A stretch of DNA of 64,000 nucleotides from Cadophora sp. MPI-SDFR-AT-0126 (Eukaryota; Ascomycota; Leotiomycetes; Helotiales; Ploettnerulaceae), in contig JAGMVK010000011.1 in assembly GCA_020747065.1 (NCBI GenBank), forward strand, positions 1,612,001-1,676,000, read 5' to 3'. Positions 53,845 through 64,000 of the stretch are shown here, in pieces. The translations under genes were made by a program, and so were the position numbers. Below the pieces are notes generated by a model. That model was not told the origin of the DNA, searched no databases, and saw nothing but the letters and a program-made list of their open reading frames with translations. The number at the start of each line of letters is the position of its first letter. Positions within the stretch are counted from its first letter, which is position 1.

Positions 53845-55222
53845 ATGTTCTTTTCTACATATTTACTCGCTGCCTCAGCGATAAGTTATTCGGCTGCGAG
53901 TCCGCTACCCCAGGGTACTGGTAGTGGAGCAGACTCTTGCAAAACCGATGCTCTCTCTGCAGACACATGGAAGACTCTTGATATCGACACCTTCCTCAAA
54001 GATGTATGGACAGTGTCATCCTTGCTCTATAAAGCAGCTCTAACAATTCACAGTGGACAGCAGCCAATGTCACAAAGGCAACAACCAACAACATTCAAGC
54101 TCTCTCTGCCTCGTTTGGCGCACCAAATTTCTTCTGGTATGGCTATTATGCCTCAATGTCCTGTGTCGATTTACTGACTTTCCTAGCGGCCTTGACCAAT
54201 TCTGCAATGCCGACCAGCCCTGCTTGCCTGTAACACTACCAGCATGGTACGTAAAGTAAACACCAGCGTTTACAAAGGAATGCTAACAGAATCCAAGGTA
54301 CGCACTCGTCGCCATCCAAAACTGGAACAGCTACATGAACTCCGTCAACACAGCCATATCCTTCGCATCCAACATCGCCAGCCTAACCCTCCCCGGCATC
54401 GTCTCCGACTTCTACAAAAAGCCAAAGGATGACATTACACCTCTCAAGACTCTCTCCACCGTCTTCTCCACCACCCTCGGCATGATCCCTTTCACCGGTG
54501 CCGTCTCAACAGCAGCTTCAGCCGTGTCCGGAGGTATCGGGTTCCTCAGTGGACGGCTGACTATTCCCGAAGAGCCGGACCGGTTCCTAGCATGGAGCGA
54601 TATTGCGGGATCTCTCGCAACAGTCGTATCCGATTACCAAGCAGCTGTCTCGAAATCCTTCAAGGCTACCATCGACGCGCCAGTCGACGACCCAGCAGGC
54701 ATAAACGCAATCCTTTCCGGCGGCCAATTCCTCGGCATCGCGCAGAACTTCACGCAAACAGACCTACAAAGCGCAATTACGGACTCCATCAACATATTCT
54801 CCATCGGGCTCGTGCTTCAAGCGCAAGGCGTGTTCATCTACCGCTTCCCCAATGGATGCAAGAACGACGATAATCAGCCATCCAGACTCTGCGTTCCAGG
54901 TGGTGACGCTGAGGGCGGAGACGCTGGATACCTTATGCTGAAGGCTGATGGAGATGCTAATGCGGTCCCGCAGGACGACTTTGCGAAGCTGTTGATTGAG
55001 AAGTATGGCATGACGCAGGAGCAGATCTTGGTCGCTCCTACGGCGTGCTATGATAACAACAACAAGCAGCAATTTGCCAATCCCTTTGGTAATGCTCTGC
55101 CTTTGAATAAGGACGCCCAGTGCTTGTTCAACCTTGCTGTCTGTGGTAATGGCGATGGTGACTGGAAGGATAACACTGGCATTGTGGACAACTGCCGGCA
55201 CATTGGAGTTCCAGGAATTTGA
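53845..55222 (+). CDS. Secreted protein of unknown function with glycine-rich hydrophobic segment
   Basis: 408 residues from exons 53845-54003, 54054-54136, 54187-54246 and 54298-55222; all junctions are in phase. The N-terminus is a clear signal peptide (MFFSTYLLAASAISYSAASP) without later membrane anchors. The mature part has several cysteines, including FCGLDQFCNADQPCLP, ACYDN and AQCLFNLAVCGNG, that could form disulfides. The central region (about residues 150-215) is hydrophobic and Gly/Ala/Ser-rich (LGMIPFTGAVSTAASAVSGG, then IGFLSG), resembling membrane-interacting hairpins. Similar secreted proteins of unknown function occur in plant-associated fungi. I do not assign a function; an effector-like or membrane-active role is speculation. 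Confidence 0.8.
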
Positions 55223-55605
55223 GCAGCTTCAGAGCATGTAAAGTTTATCAAAGAATGAATGAAGCCAAGAATACATGCCTACACTCGGTTCTTCTGAGGT
55301 TTTGCTCGATAATAGGTGACACAGCGACAAGTTACCAGACAGGGACGCAAAATTAGAGGTCATAAAGAAACTTGATATCAGAGCGTCACACTGAAACTTG
55401 GGGTTTTTGTCTTCTTATTGCACTTGCAATAGCAAACTGGCTACATTCTCATCTCTCAAGATACCAGCACAATGACTTGCACAGTAGCAAAATGTAAGAA
55501 ATATGAATTCGTATTCTGTCCTCCGTGAAGAGACTTAAAACGCCCATACCCTAATTCTCTCATTTCCTTAGATCCAGAAACTCCAACCCCAGCCTCGATT
55601 TATGT
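55223..55605. other. Convergent 3' region
   Basis: 3' flanks of the secreted-protein and transporter genes. Nothing else supported. Confidence 0.4.
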
Positions 55606-57168
55606 TTAATCAACTCTTCTCACCCTCCCCCAAACCTCATCAGGATCCTTCTTCCCTTTAGTCTCCGGCACCTTCCAACTAACAAACACAAAGCAAGCTG
55701 CCGCCAGCCCTGCAAATACAAAGTAAGCCCACCCTCTCCCGCCGAGCCTCTCATTCAAGAAAGTGTTCAAAATGGGGAAGAACTGCGCCACCAAGAATGT
55801 AGCCACGTAATTGGCTCCTAGAGCCCAACTTTGCGTGGCACCAACGGCTTCAGTTCCTACTAATTCGCTGGCCATCATGAAAGGAACGGGGCCAAGCCCA
55901 GCAGCGAAGAAAGCCACGAAGAGGAGCACGGAGATTGCGGAGAGTAGTTTGAATTCCCAACGGAGAGAGAGCGCCAGACACAGTGACATGGTGCCCATTC
56001 CTGAAATGGAAACTAGCAGGCATGTTTTGCGACCGATTTTGTCGGCGAGAGGTGCGCATGCTATGGTTGTGAAGAGGTTGACGACTGAGATTATGATGGT
56101 GAGGAGTGAAGAGGTGATTGGTAGGACGCCGTGGAGGAGCGATACGGAGTACATCATGATACTGTTGATGCCACAGAGTTGTTGGGCACACATGATGCCA
56201 ATGACGGCGATTATTGCTGGCCGATAGAACGGGTCTCGCGCAACTTGGAAGAATCCAACGTGTGCTACTGACTTTGAAGAGGCCTTGCTTGTAGTGGATG
56301 GGCGTCTCTCTCGAGATTCGGGATCCACCAGTAAGCGCTCTTCCTCTTCAACATTCTTGTCCACATCCCAATCTTCGATCTCTTCAGCAATAGATGATCC
56401 ATGGCCACGGATGCGTTGGAGAGTGCGAATAGCTTGCTGAGGATTCTTATGTGCTGCCAACCAGGCAGGACTCTCTGGAACAAAGCATAACCCCAGGCCT
56501 TGAACTAGTCCGATCCCTCCTCCAACAGCCAATATGATCCTCCACGACGACCCCTTGCTGAAGTAATACCCCAAAGTCTGCGTAATCAAAATACCGATAT
56601 TGATCGTAACTTGTGTCATAGACCCAAACAAACCGCGCTCCTTCGGCGGCGCAACCTCAGAGATATATATGGGTACGATGACCGTCGAAGCGCCTGCGCC
56701 AATACCAGCCAGGAACCGCCCAATAGACATAATCGGTACCGTGCCGGCCAGTGTAGTGAGACAAGAGCCCAGCACGAAGAAGCCGCTCGTGAGTCTCATA
56801 GCCAGCAGCCTACCATAGCTCCCAGCTATCGGACCAGATGTTATGGCGCCAATGAATCCGCCGAGGACGAACATCGAGGACAGAGCTGCGAACTCGGCTT
56901 CATTCATAGGTATGCACTGCGGGAGCTTGGAGTCGGGTTGAGAGCCAACGTCGTCCGCGACGGAGGTCTTTTTGCAGGTAATGACATCTTGGGGAGCGTT
57001 GAGTTCAGACTATATCCATCAGGTTAGTAAATATAGGACGCCTCAGGGAAGGGAAGCATGTACCAAGTGGTATCCAAACTGGAGGGGTCCAAGAGTGGAT
57101 ATGAATATCAGATAAACCAGATAAAGCGTAACATCGCGAACACATTGCCTGACGCCGGCAGAAGCCAT
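55606..57168 (-). CDS. MFS sugar transporter (Vps73/YBR241C-like)
   Basis: Two exons, 57168-57064 and 57009-55606, give 502 residues with about twelve transmembrane helices. Sugar-porter signatures are present: STLGPLQFGYHL in helix 1 at the exon junction, GRFLAGIGAGASTVIVPIYI after helix 4, PESPAWL, QQLCGINSIMMYS, DKIGRKTCLL and the closing VPETKG. The central loop (about residues 250-290) is Glu/Ser-rich. The first extracytosolic loop holds two cysteines. It resembles the vacuolar and plasma-membrane hexose-transporter-like group of yeast Vps73/YBR241C; the transported sugar cannot be predicted. Confidence 0.92.
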
Positions 57169-58006
57169 ATCGAAGTGTTAATTGCAGAAAACTGGAGAGC
57201 AATTACATTTCCGTGCAACACGAGTACATTTGGCGCAGTGGAACGTTGGAGGTACGTTGTTATGTCTCTGGTTATGGCATGCAGGGCGACGTCAGCCCGG
57301 AGTTGTGCAGCGCTTGAAACTGGGCGAATTGTGCACGAGTTGTGCAGTTAGCCGAGCCTCCCCCTTATTTCATTTTCTACTGTAAATAAAGGGATCCCAT
57401 TCCGGGAAACGAATTCCGAAGAATGCTTTTAACATATTCAACTAGCAACAGCATCTCAAGATTGCGAGAATTGATTCCTCAAACTGAAGACAATAATAGA
57501 TTGTCCCGCTTCCCCGCATCACAGGGTGCAACTAAACCTCCGTCGACATTTTGTTCTCCCCATTCTCCAAGTACTAACCAAGATATAAACAAAGAACAGA
57601 ACATAGCCAGATGTGATTGGTAATGACAACTCCCCTTCTTACTTCTCAATCTTTGCTAAAGACAAAATGGTCAAGAAAGAGCACCAATCCATCCAGTCAA
57701 TGCGGCTGAAATACCACCTCACGTGAAGCTAGACCCGCATTGCTTTGGCGATGTTTCATCGGCGCTCCACTGCGTCAAAGGGGACTCGAGAGCAGTGCGT
57801 CGAGTTGCATGGGTTTGTCTCGTCCACCCATCTTTATTCTTTGTTGTGTACATCCAGACCATACTTCTCTCCGCCTCTTCATCCTCACTCGACCTTCCCG
57901 AGACCTCTCTTCCCGTCCGTCCGTGATAATTCCAAGTTATCATTTCGCTCATTGACGTTCCCCCACCACGAGGCTACCCGTCAGGCTGAACAATACTTCC
58001 AACACA
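57169..58006. other. Divergent intergenic region
   Basis: About 840 bp carrying the transporter and eIF4E-like promoters. It is pyrimidine-rich just before 58007. No supported gene. Confidence 0.4.
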
Positions 58007-58926
58007 ATGGCATTGAGACCATCCCTCCTCACCAGAGGTCTCCCAACCGCCTCCGGACCTAGCGATACCGGTTCACCAGCTGAGCAGCGCGATGATGCGA
58101 AGAAGAATATGTTGAAAGCTATGAGGCCGTTGCCAACGCAGCATTACTGGAATGTGTACTTTGACAGGTAAGCCCAAAATAATGACCTGACACCAAACCA
58201 TCCAACAAAGTTTGGATATCAAACAACATACATAATTATACTCTCGAATCGAATATAGCTGATTATTTCTATTGTATTACAGACAACAAAAAGACCAGCA
58301 GAAATCATCAGATGGAACCTACACAGCAACGCTCGAGCAGCTCGGCTCCCAAATCGAGTCCGTCCAGGACTTCTGGCGCTACAACAACAACACACCCGTA
58401 GACCAGATCAAGATGCGCGAGTCCATCTACCTGTTCAAGCAAGGCTTCCAGCCCGTCTGGGAAGACAGGAGGAACATAGATGGCGGGAGTTGGACGTTCA
58501 GGGTACCGAAGGCCAATGGGCCGGATTTCTGGACGAGAGTCCAGCTTATGGCTATTGGAGAGAAGTTGCAGAGTTGTCTTGACGTTGGTGAGTGACATTC
58601 CCTTTCCACAGATATATTCTGGCTGCTGGAGCACAAAAGGAGAGAAATATGAAAGAGAAAGTCTAACAATACCAGGCGACCAACTCGCTGGTGTCGGTCT
58701 CTCAGTCCGCTTCAACTCCCATCTGATATCTATCTGGCACCGCGCCGGCTCCAACCAGAAATCCATCGACGCCATCCTCGCCACCGTCCTCGAAGAATTG
58801 CCCGCCGAGCTGAAGCCGAAACCAGATAACTACTTCTACAAGAAACATTCCGACCATGCTGGCTTCAAAGCTCCTGCCCCAGAACCCACTGGTCCTATCC
58901 CTGCTATCCAGGCCCCGAAAGCATGA
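58007..58926 (+). CDS. Cap-binding protein eIF4E, class-II (4E-HP)-like
   Basis: Binds the mRNA 5' cap. Three exons, 58007-58167, 58283-58587 and 58676-58926, give 238 residues. The fold is clear: HYWNVYFDRQ, VQDFWRYNNNTP, YLFKQGFQPVWEDRRNIDGG with the second cap-stacking Trp, FWTRVQLMAIGEKL, and NSHLISIWHR. The first stacking Trp (human W56 position) appears to be Tyr in DGTYTATLEQL, a trait of class II eIF4E/4E-HP proteins that bind cap more weakly and often repress translation. The C-terminus is Pro/Ala-rich. It is probably a paralog of the main initiation factor rather than the essential copy. Confidence 0.9.
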
Positions 58927-59321
58927 TACCCCAAACAAAGCTATTTCAGGAAATTTAAAGAAGGAAGTCATAATCTGAAAGATCATGAAGATGATATGAC
59001 TATAGATGCTATTTGTGTATGCAATGCATTTTTGAAATGGGTGGAAATATGGTGTTATGAGTTGCATTTTTGTCGGCGTTATTGTGTCCAAACCTTGATT
59101 TCATTTTCATTATATAGTATAGCCCGAATGGGATGCAAAACCGGAGGTCTCTACGACCATTTCGTGTTGCCCAGATATTCCGTCCCAGTGCAAATGCAAT
59201 TGCAGCATACCGATACACAACTTCGTGTTGGCATGGTCAAAAACGCCTTCTAACCCGTACAGAATGGTATCCTCTTACATACACAGTAAATCAAAAATGC
59301 AGTGCTTGACAGACAACGAAT
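58927..59321. other. Convergent 3' region
   Basis: 3' flanks of the eIF4E-like and Ppn2-like genes. Nothing else supported. Confidence 0.4.
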
Positions 59322-60601
59322 TCATGCCGCTTTACAGTTGACATGTACGATTTTGTGAGTGTGGTCTGATTGTCCTCCTTCGATAACCACAGCAGTGAGT
59401 TTTCCACCTCTATGGCATCCTGTATCGATGCCTATGCTGTACTTCTCGACTTGGAGACCTTGCTTGGAATCATGCCCGTAGATGACCGTTGTACGATCGT
59501 GCTTGGGGAGTTTCTTTTGGAACTTGTTCCAGACCTATACGCTATTAATAACAGTATTTATAACAAAAAGCAAAACGGATTTACCTTTCTCCATTTCGTA
59601 CCGTCTCTTCCGTCACTTGGTACGCCGTGTTTCCCGATCGTCCTCATGTTCATGACTAGCACTGGGTCTTGCTTCTCCAATTTGACTCCAGGTGCCAGGC
59701 CAGCGTGAACCACAACAACTTCGCCCATAGAACCCAACTTGCCCACTCTCAGTATGACAGGGCATTCTTTAAGCCACTTGATCCGCTTGTGTCCCAACGC
59801 CTTTACCAGTGCACGGTCTTTGTAGTCCCCATGGCTGAAGCTCTCCTCTTCGAGAGAATCTGTCTTCTTGTCCTTATCCTCACTAGGTCCTGGCGATCCA
59901 GTATCCATATGCTCAGTCTTCATATCGGCATCGGCAAGTAGAATGCGGTCTTCGTGATTCCCCCGGATACCCGTCGCTCCCAACTCCATCGCCAGGTCCA
60001 CAACACCAGGGGAGTCCGGACCCTTCGAAATCATATCGCCAGCCAATATCAAGTGATCATGTTTCTTGTCGAACTTGACTTTGTCCAGCAAAGCCTGCAG
60101 CTCCTCCTTCATTCCATGCACATCTCCCACGATTATCAAGCGCCCGGAATGCCGGTGTTTACCTGTCTCTGGAAGATACGTCGATGGTAGATCCATAAGT
60201 TGGATCATGTCTGAGAGGGCTGGATGTTGGCCAAGACCATATTGCTCTTCCACAACTGGCGTAACCTCAGGAGGCTTTGCTGCCTCTTCTTTGGCTTTCA
60301 CCTCCATAACTTCCGAACGCCGAAAGAAGAGGACAAGGGTAAGCCACGACAAGATCCCTAGAAATACAAGAAGAACAAATAGCGTCCGTCTAGACCGTGT
60401 TATCTTCGTTGTCGGCGGTGGCGTAGACCCCCTCTCGGATAAGGGAAGTGCTGGAGCCATTCCAGTATTCAAGTGGTGTTTCGGGAGGTTTTCGAGAGAA
60501 ACAGGATTTTCCTCTTCACCGGCAGGCTCGGATTCGCGCAGTGATGGTCGACTGTTGTAAATCTTTCCGAGCTCAATATTTTTCGAGATGTTAGTTTTCA
60601 T
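59322..60601 (-). CDS. Ppn2-like metallophosphatase (vacuolar endopolyphosphatase family)
   Basis: Two exons, 60601-59585 and 59534-59322, give 409 residues. A cytosolic N-terminus of about 70 residues precedes one transmembrane segment (about 73-92, TLFVLLVFLGILSWLTLVLF), a type II membrane topology. The calcineurin-type active site is complete: IIVGDVHGMKEEL, LAGDMISKGPDS, IRGNHEDRI, VVVHAGLAPG and VIYGHDSKQG. Yeast Ppn2 is a zinc-dependent endopolyphosphatase of the vacuole with the same layout. An acidic insert (SPGPSEDKDKKTDSLEEES) lies between the GNHED and HAG motifs. The substrate is inferred from architecture. Confidence 0.9.
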
Positions 60602-61222
60602 GACGATGCCTTCGCCGTTTCGGTCAGCGATGCAGGACGACGAAACATCCTGATCTCCGCCCGTGAGATTCCTTTCTTGTCAAGATGTTGACTGTGCTCA
60701 CGGCACCAACGGCACCATGACGAAGCCCGCTTGGCGCCAAACTTTAATTTCGGGCCCGCTACGGGGACATGTCCTGTAGGGCTGTGGCTACTTGACCTGA
60801 ATGCATGGCTAGGAACGGATCGCAGTGCTTGAATGAGGAATCGTTAAAATGTTGTGTTTGTCAAAAAAAGACAAATAAAACGTGTAACTATTTGATGAAC
60901 ACGTTTTGCGTGACCATGAAGTGATTCTCCTATTCAAATTAGTACCACGTTCCTGACCCCTGGATTGTCCCCAGTAGCTCCCGGTAACTTCGCCCGCAAA
61001 CACGACGACCCAGCGTGGCCTTGCCTCCCCAGCCACATTGCTCTCTGTGGCTCACAGCCTTGACCTGAAAACCATCCAGGCTTCGGCAGCTGTTCCAAGC
61101 TTGTGGTTGAACAACTCGACCTCTCACCACCTGGCAACACTTCACCCACTTCCTGAACCTCTCTTTCTTTTCCACATCCTTTCTTTTATACAAACAATTC
61201 TTCTGGCAAGCAAAACAAGATC
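60602..61222. promoter_or_regulatory. Bidirectional promoter region, Ppn2-like / NUS1
   Basis: A 621-bp spacer between divergent ATGs, CT-rich before NUS1. Short frames inside it are not conserved. Confidence 0.4.
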
Positions 61223-62346
61223 ATGCCTCGCGCAGCACGGGAAACCGAGATCTATAGGAAAGATGCAAAGCTCAACCACAACCTATTGACCAAGGAGGAG
61301 AGGGAGAGGCTCATAAAGGTAAATTCCTCAAGGCAACACTATATCAATTACTGACCTATTACCTAGCCATACCTCCCCTCGCCGCCTTCTAGATCTCCCT
61401 CGAGACGTGAAGGGAATACGAGCATCCCAACAATTCGCATCGACAGCCCCAAATCCCATTCCAGACTCGGCGTCCGCAAGTTCCTACGCAACCAACTACA
61501 CGCCCTCCTTTACGCAATAGTGCACACCATTTTCTCTGTTTATATACGGTTACGGCAGGCCTACCATGCTGTCAAGGACAGAATACTGGCGATTCTGTAC
61601 TACCACCATCGGACACCAGAGCTGATTCAGAAGGATGTCAAGGGATTGAGCAGGCTACCGAAGCATTTGAGTGTGATATTGAAGCTGGAGGATGGGGGAA
61701 GGGGTGGTGCTGGGCTAGAGGCTCTGGTGGACGAGGTTGCGGAGATTTCTGCTTGGTGTGCTTGTGTGGGCATTCCTATGCTCTCCATATATGAGAAGAC
61801 TGGTACGTCTTACCACTCTGAGGCCCCGAACTAAACTAACATAACGCAGGCATTCTTAAGGGTTATGTCCCAGCAACCCATCGAACAATCTCCAGAAAGC
61901 TATCATCGTATTTCGGGCCTCAGCAACCAGCACTTTCGTTGCGAGCACCACACATCCCATCCATAGAATCAGCCTCCAGCACCCCCACAAGCGAGACTCC
62001 TCGATCCCCCGTTCAAAACCTCTCTGTCCTCCTTCTTTCAGCTGAAGATGGACGAGACTCCTTAGTCGATCTTACCAAGACCCTAGCAGAAATGTCACAG
62101 CACTCCAAGCTCTCACCAAACGACATCAGCATAGAGCTCGTCGACGCCGAGCTATCAGAAAGCGTAATGGGCGAGCCAGAGCTCTTGATCCTTTTCGGGC
62201 CTTCGGTAGAGCTGTCAGGTTACCCACCCTGGCAGATACGTCTCACGGAGATCTTTCACGTGCAGGACAACCAAGGCGTTGGGTATCAGGTGTTTTTGAG
62301 GGCGTTGTATAATTTTGCTAATGCTCAGATGAGATTTGGGAGATAG
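61223..62346 (+). CDS. NUS1: Dehydrodolichyl diphosphate synthase subunit Nus1 (NgBR-like)
   Basis: The non-catalytic partner of cis-prenyltransferase, needed to make dolichol for N-glycosylation at the ER. Exons 61223-61318, 61367-61802 and 61850-62346 join to 342 residues. The N-terminal part is basic and Ser/Pro-rich, followed by a hydrophobic stretch (LHALLYAIVHTIFSVYI). The cis-prenyltransferase-like fold has RLPKHLSVILK, EISAWCACVGIPMLSIYEKTG across the intron, and LLILFGPSVELSGYPPWQIR. The protein ends in MRFGR, holding the conserved C-terminal RxG needed for catalysis by the heteromer. The Ser/Pro insert around SASSTPTSETPRSP is not conserved. Confidence 0.92.
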
Positions 62347-62884
62347 ATTAGGTAGATCGTTGAATTTATATCCAGGGGTACTGTTATGCATATTGCGCAG
62401 ATGAATAATCTCTGTCGATGCTTTCTAAAGTTTTTGTGGCTGGCTTTGACCGAAAGTTGCATTACATAGCTTGTGTCAAGAATCATTGTCTCCGGTGCGT
62501 AGTAGCACCATTACACAAACTTCAAGGATACGATTCTGCTCTGTCGCACTTGTCAATCAAATGTTCTGCCTTATCTATTCCCCGATTTCTTATTGCCTTG
62601 CTCACATATCAATTAGGTACTCGGCAAAGCCGAGCGAGTGTAAGTATTCCAAGTAAACAAAGCTGGAAATTGGAGTCGTCAACCTCTAAGTATCAGCCTT
62701 CAATCTAGGGTCTATTGATTTGGCCCATTGGCATTGCCTTTCCTTAGCCAGTATCAGTCCAAGCCTTTCTCAATTGACCAGACCATGTCCCACCCCTAAC
62801 ACGCCAAACTCCCAGAAACCATTACCGTCCGATACTCCGTACCATTGCCCCTACCAAGTACAGCCTCTTTCCACCACCCACTCA
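62347..62884. other. Convergent intergenic region
   Basis: 3' flanks of NUS1 and the EF-hand gene. No supported feature. Confidence 0.4.
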
Positions 62885-63615
62885 TCACCTCCACAGCCCC
62901 GCTCTCCTCATAATCCCCTCAAACTCCTCCCTATTCACACCCTCCGCAACCCCCGCACCACCATTCGCCTCCAATATCATCCTCCTCAACAACTCATCAT
63001 CCACATCCTCCTTCAGCATATTCGCCACCCTCCTCAACGTCGCCAGCGTAATCTTGCCGTCTCCCTTGGGATTGAACATCGCAAACGCCTCGTCGACTTC
63101 CTTGTTGTGCGAATCGGACGTTCGGGATCGGGTGTGGAATTTCAAGGCGCAGATTGCTACGAAGGAACTGTAGAGCGCATAGCCGTCGTCGTCGGGGTCG
63201 AGGATCTGGATGAACTCTTCGTTTTCTTCGTTGGTGGGAGGGATACCTAGGGCTCTATTGTATGACTTATTAGCCTGGTTTGTTCCTTCACGTCCATGTA
63301 TGTAGTCCATGGAGTGATTCTTGAGGATCTGGCGGGGTAGAGGGGGTGGCAAAACATACTTCATAGCTCTCCGCACGTCCTGAATTGGAATGACCTTCTC
63401 CTTCTCCCCTTTCCTCGTTTCTTGAAATATCTCGAAAGCGTCCTTTATCTCAGATTCTTCTGCTGCAGTGATGTTGTGCTCCTTCGCGAGCTTGGAGGGT
63501 CGCTGGGTTGCGGTTGATGCCTCGGCCGGCTCTGCAGCGCGGCGTTTTGGTGGCTGGGAAGCACAAATTAGCTATGAATGAAAGTAGTATAGTTATGATA
63601 GCATCAACTTACCAT
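62885..63615 (-). CDS. Centrin/calmodulin-like EF-hand protein
   Basis: A calcium-binding protein of 188 residues. Coding exons are 63615-63613 (the ATG alone), 63553-63360 and 63254-62885; the total is in frame. The N-terminus PPKRRAAEPAEAS is centrin-like and basic. The first EF-hand is degenerate (FEIFQETRKGEKEKVIPIQD). The second has a DPDDDGYALYSS loop lacking the usual Glu at position 12. The third loop, NPKGDGKITLAT, starts with Asn, and the fourth is degenerate. So calcium binding may be weak. The closest type is centrin/Cdc31, a component of the spindle pole body and mRNA export complexes. The divergent promoter shared with Med8 is about 213 bp. Confidence 0.85.
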
Positions 63616-63828
63616 GTTGTGCAGGGAGGTATTGTCGAGCCTGCAAAGTGCTGTGGGAAGTTCGAGGTGGGATTTCTATGACGCGGGATGTTACCTTGCA
63701 GCAAGGCTGAACGCTAGCAATCAATTCATCGACAGCTTGACATTGACCTTCAACTCGCACACCACTTCTTCTTCCGCCGACGACGTCTTCCTTCTTGAAC
63801 AAGCTCGCAATCTAGATAACGAGTAATC
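63616..63828. promoter_or_regulatory. Bidirectional promoter, EF-hand gene / MED8
   Basis: A 213-bp spacer between divergent start codons. It includes the first part of a 21-bp duplication next to the MED8 ATG. Confidence 0.45.
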
Positions 63829-63859
63829 ATGTCTCAACAACGAGTAATCATGGCTCAAC
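63818..63859 (+). repeat. 21-bp tandem duplication spanning the MED8 start codon
   Basis: AACGAGTAATCATGTCTCAAC at 63818-63838 is followed immediately by a copy differing at one base (T to G after the ATG). Each copy carries an ATG in the same frame, so the gene has two tandem start contexts 21 bases apart. Confidence 0.85.
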
Positions 63860-64000
63860 ATACGCTGAACCAAGCAGATGTCAAAGTCTTGGAGAGTTTG
63901 CGACAGAGGATTTCCCAATTGACGAACAGTATCGCATCCTTGAAGACCGATATGCAGCAAAGCAATCCTCTTCCACCATGGTAAGTCGAGACACAGATTC
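63829..64000 (+). CDS. MED8: Mediator complex subunit Med8 (partial, runs off the right edge)
   Basis: The first exon, 63829-63980, is followed by donor GTAAGT at 63981; the rest lies outside the window. The encoded start (DVKVLESLRQRISQLTNSIA, then SNPLPPW) matches the N-terminal helix of fungal Med8, a Mediator head-module subunit that contacts Med18/Med20 and links activators to RNA polymerase II. Two in-frame ATGs at 63829 and 63850 come from a tandem duplication; the second would give the shorter and probably ancestral N-terminus. The assignment rests on only about 50 residues. Confidence 0.75.

Noticed and set aside
1..64000. CRISPR arrays, bacterial operons, rho-independent terminators and telomeric repeats
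   Set aside because: Intron-rich eukaryotic DNA; no regularly spaced repeats and no CCCTAA arrays were seen.

Overview
The window is nuclear DNA of a filamentous ascomycete (Pezizomycotina). Genes are interrupted by short GT-AG introns of about 45-175 bp, often with CTAAC or CTGAC branch sites. The gene set is typically fungal: HapX, a GH72 glucanosyltransferase, an Erg6-type sterol methyltransferase, a UstYa/DUF3328 oxidase and a cellular RNA-dependent RNA polymerase. The 5S rRNA gene stands alone rather than in the rDNA. A Leotiomycete is my best guess, at low confidence. I rebuilt exon structures by hand from reading frame, splice sites and family conservation. Nearly all the multi-exon models sum to a multiple of three.

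Layout. 1-13 kb: NMN adenylyltransferase (-), an SRR1-domain protein (+), an isochorismatase-fold hydrolase (-), acetolactate decarboxylase (+) followed closely by a lone alpha/beta-hydrolase domain (+), then the mitochondrial GTPase Mtg1 (-) and an F-box protein (+) on a shared promoter. 13-26 kb: a carboxymuconolactone-decarboxylase-like protein (+), a disordered hypothetical protein (+), a UstYa-family oxidase (+) with an apparently mutated splice donor, an SDR (-), the ThiF-type tRNA t6A dehydratase (-), a glyoxalase-fold protein (+) and a Pof2-like F-box/LRR protein (-). 26-36 kb is almost free of protein genes. It holds a candidate U1 snRNA, the iron regulator HapX (-) with a GATA-factor site upstream, and a 5S rRNA gene.

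36-46 kb: a tiny, possibly myristoylated membrane protein (+), an Ayr1-like SDR (-), an erg6-like gene (+) broken by a one-base frameshift in a C run, and a Gel/Gas glucanosyltransferase (-), followed by 2.5 kb of mostly empty DNA with a perfect hairpin and short repeats. 46-64 kb: RNA-dependent RNA polymerase (-), a conserved fungal protein of unknown function (-), a secreted protein with a glycine-rich hydrophobic segment (+), an MFS sugar transporter (-), a class-II-like eIF4E (+), a Ppn2-like polyphosphatase (-), Nus1 (+), a centrin/calmodulin-like EF-hand protein (-), and the start of Mediator subunit Med8 (+) at the right edge.

Functionally this is mostly dispersed housekeeping (NAD synthesis, t6A modification, mitoribosome assembly, dolichol synthesis, transcription, cap binding), with a few accessory genes (acetolactate decarboxylase, UstYa oxidase, lone hydrolase domain, secreted protein). 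No large secondary-metabolite cluster, intact transposon or CRISPR array is visible. The observations most worth checking are the U1 snRNA candidate, the mutated UstYa donor, the erg6 frameshift, acid-free N-terminal extensions on three otherwise compact enzymes, and the HapX promoter site.
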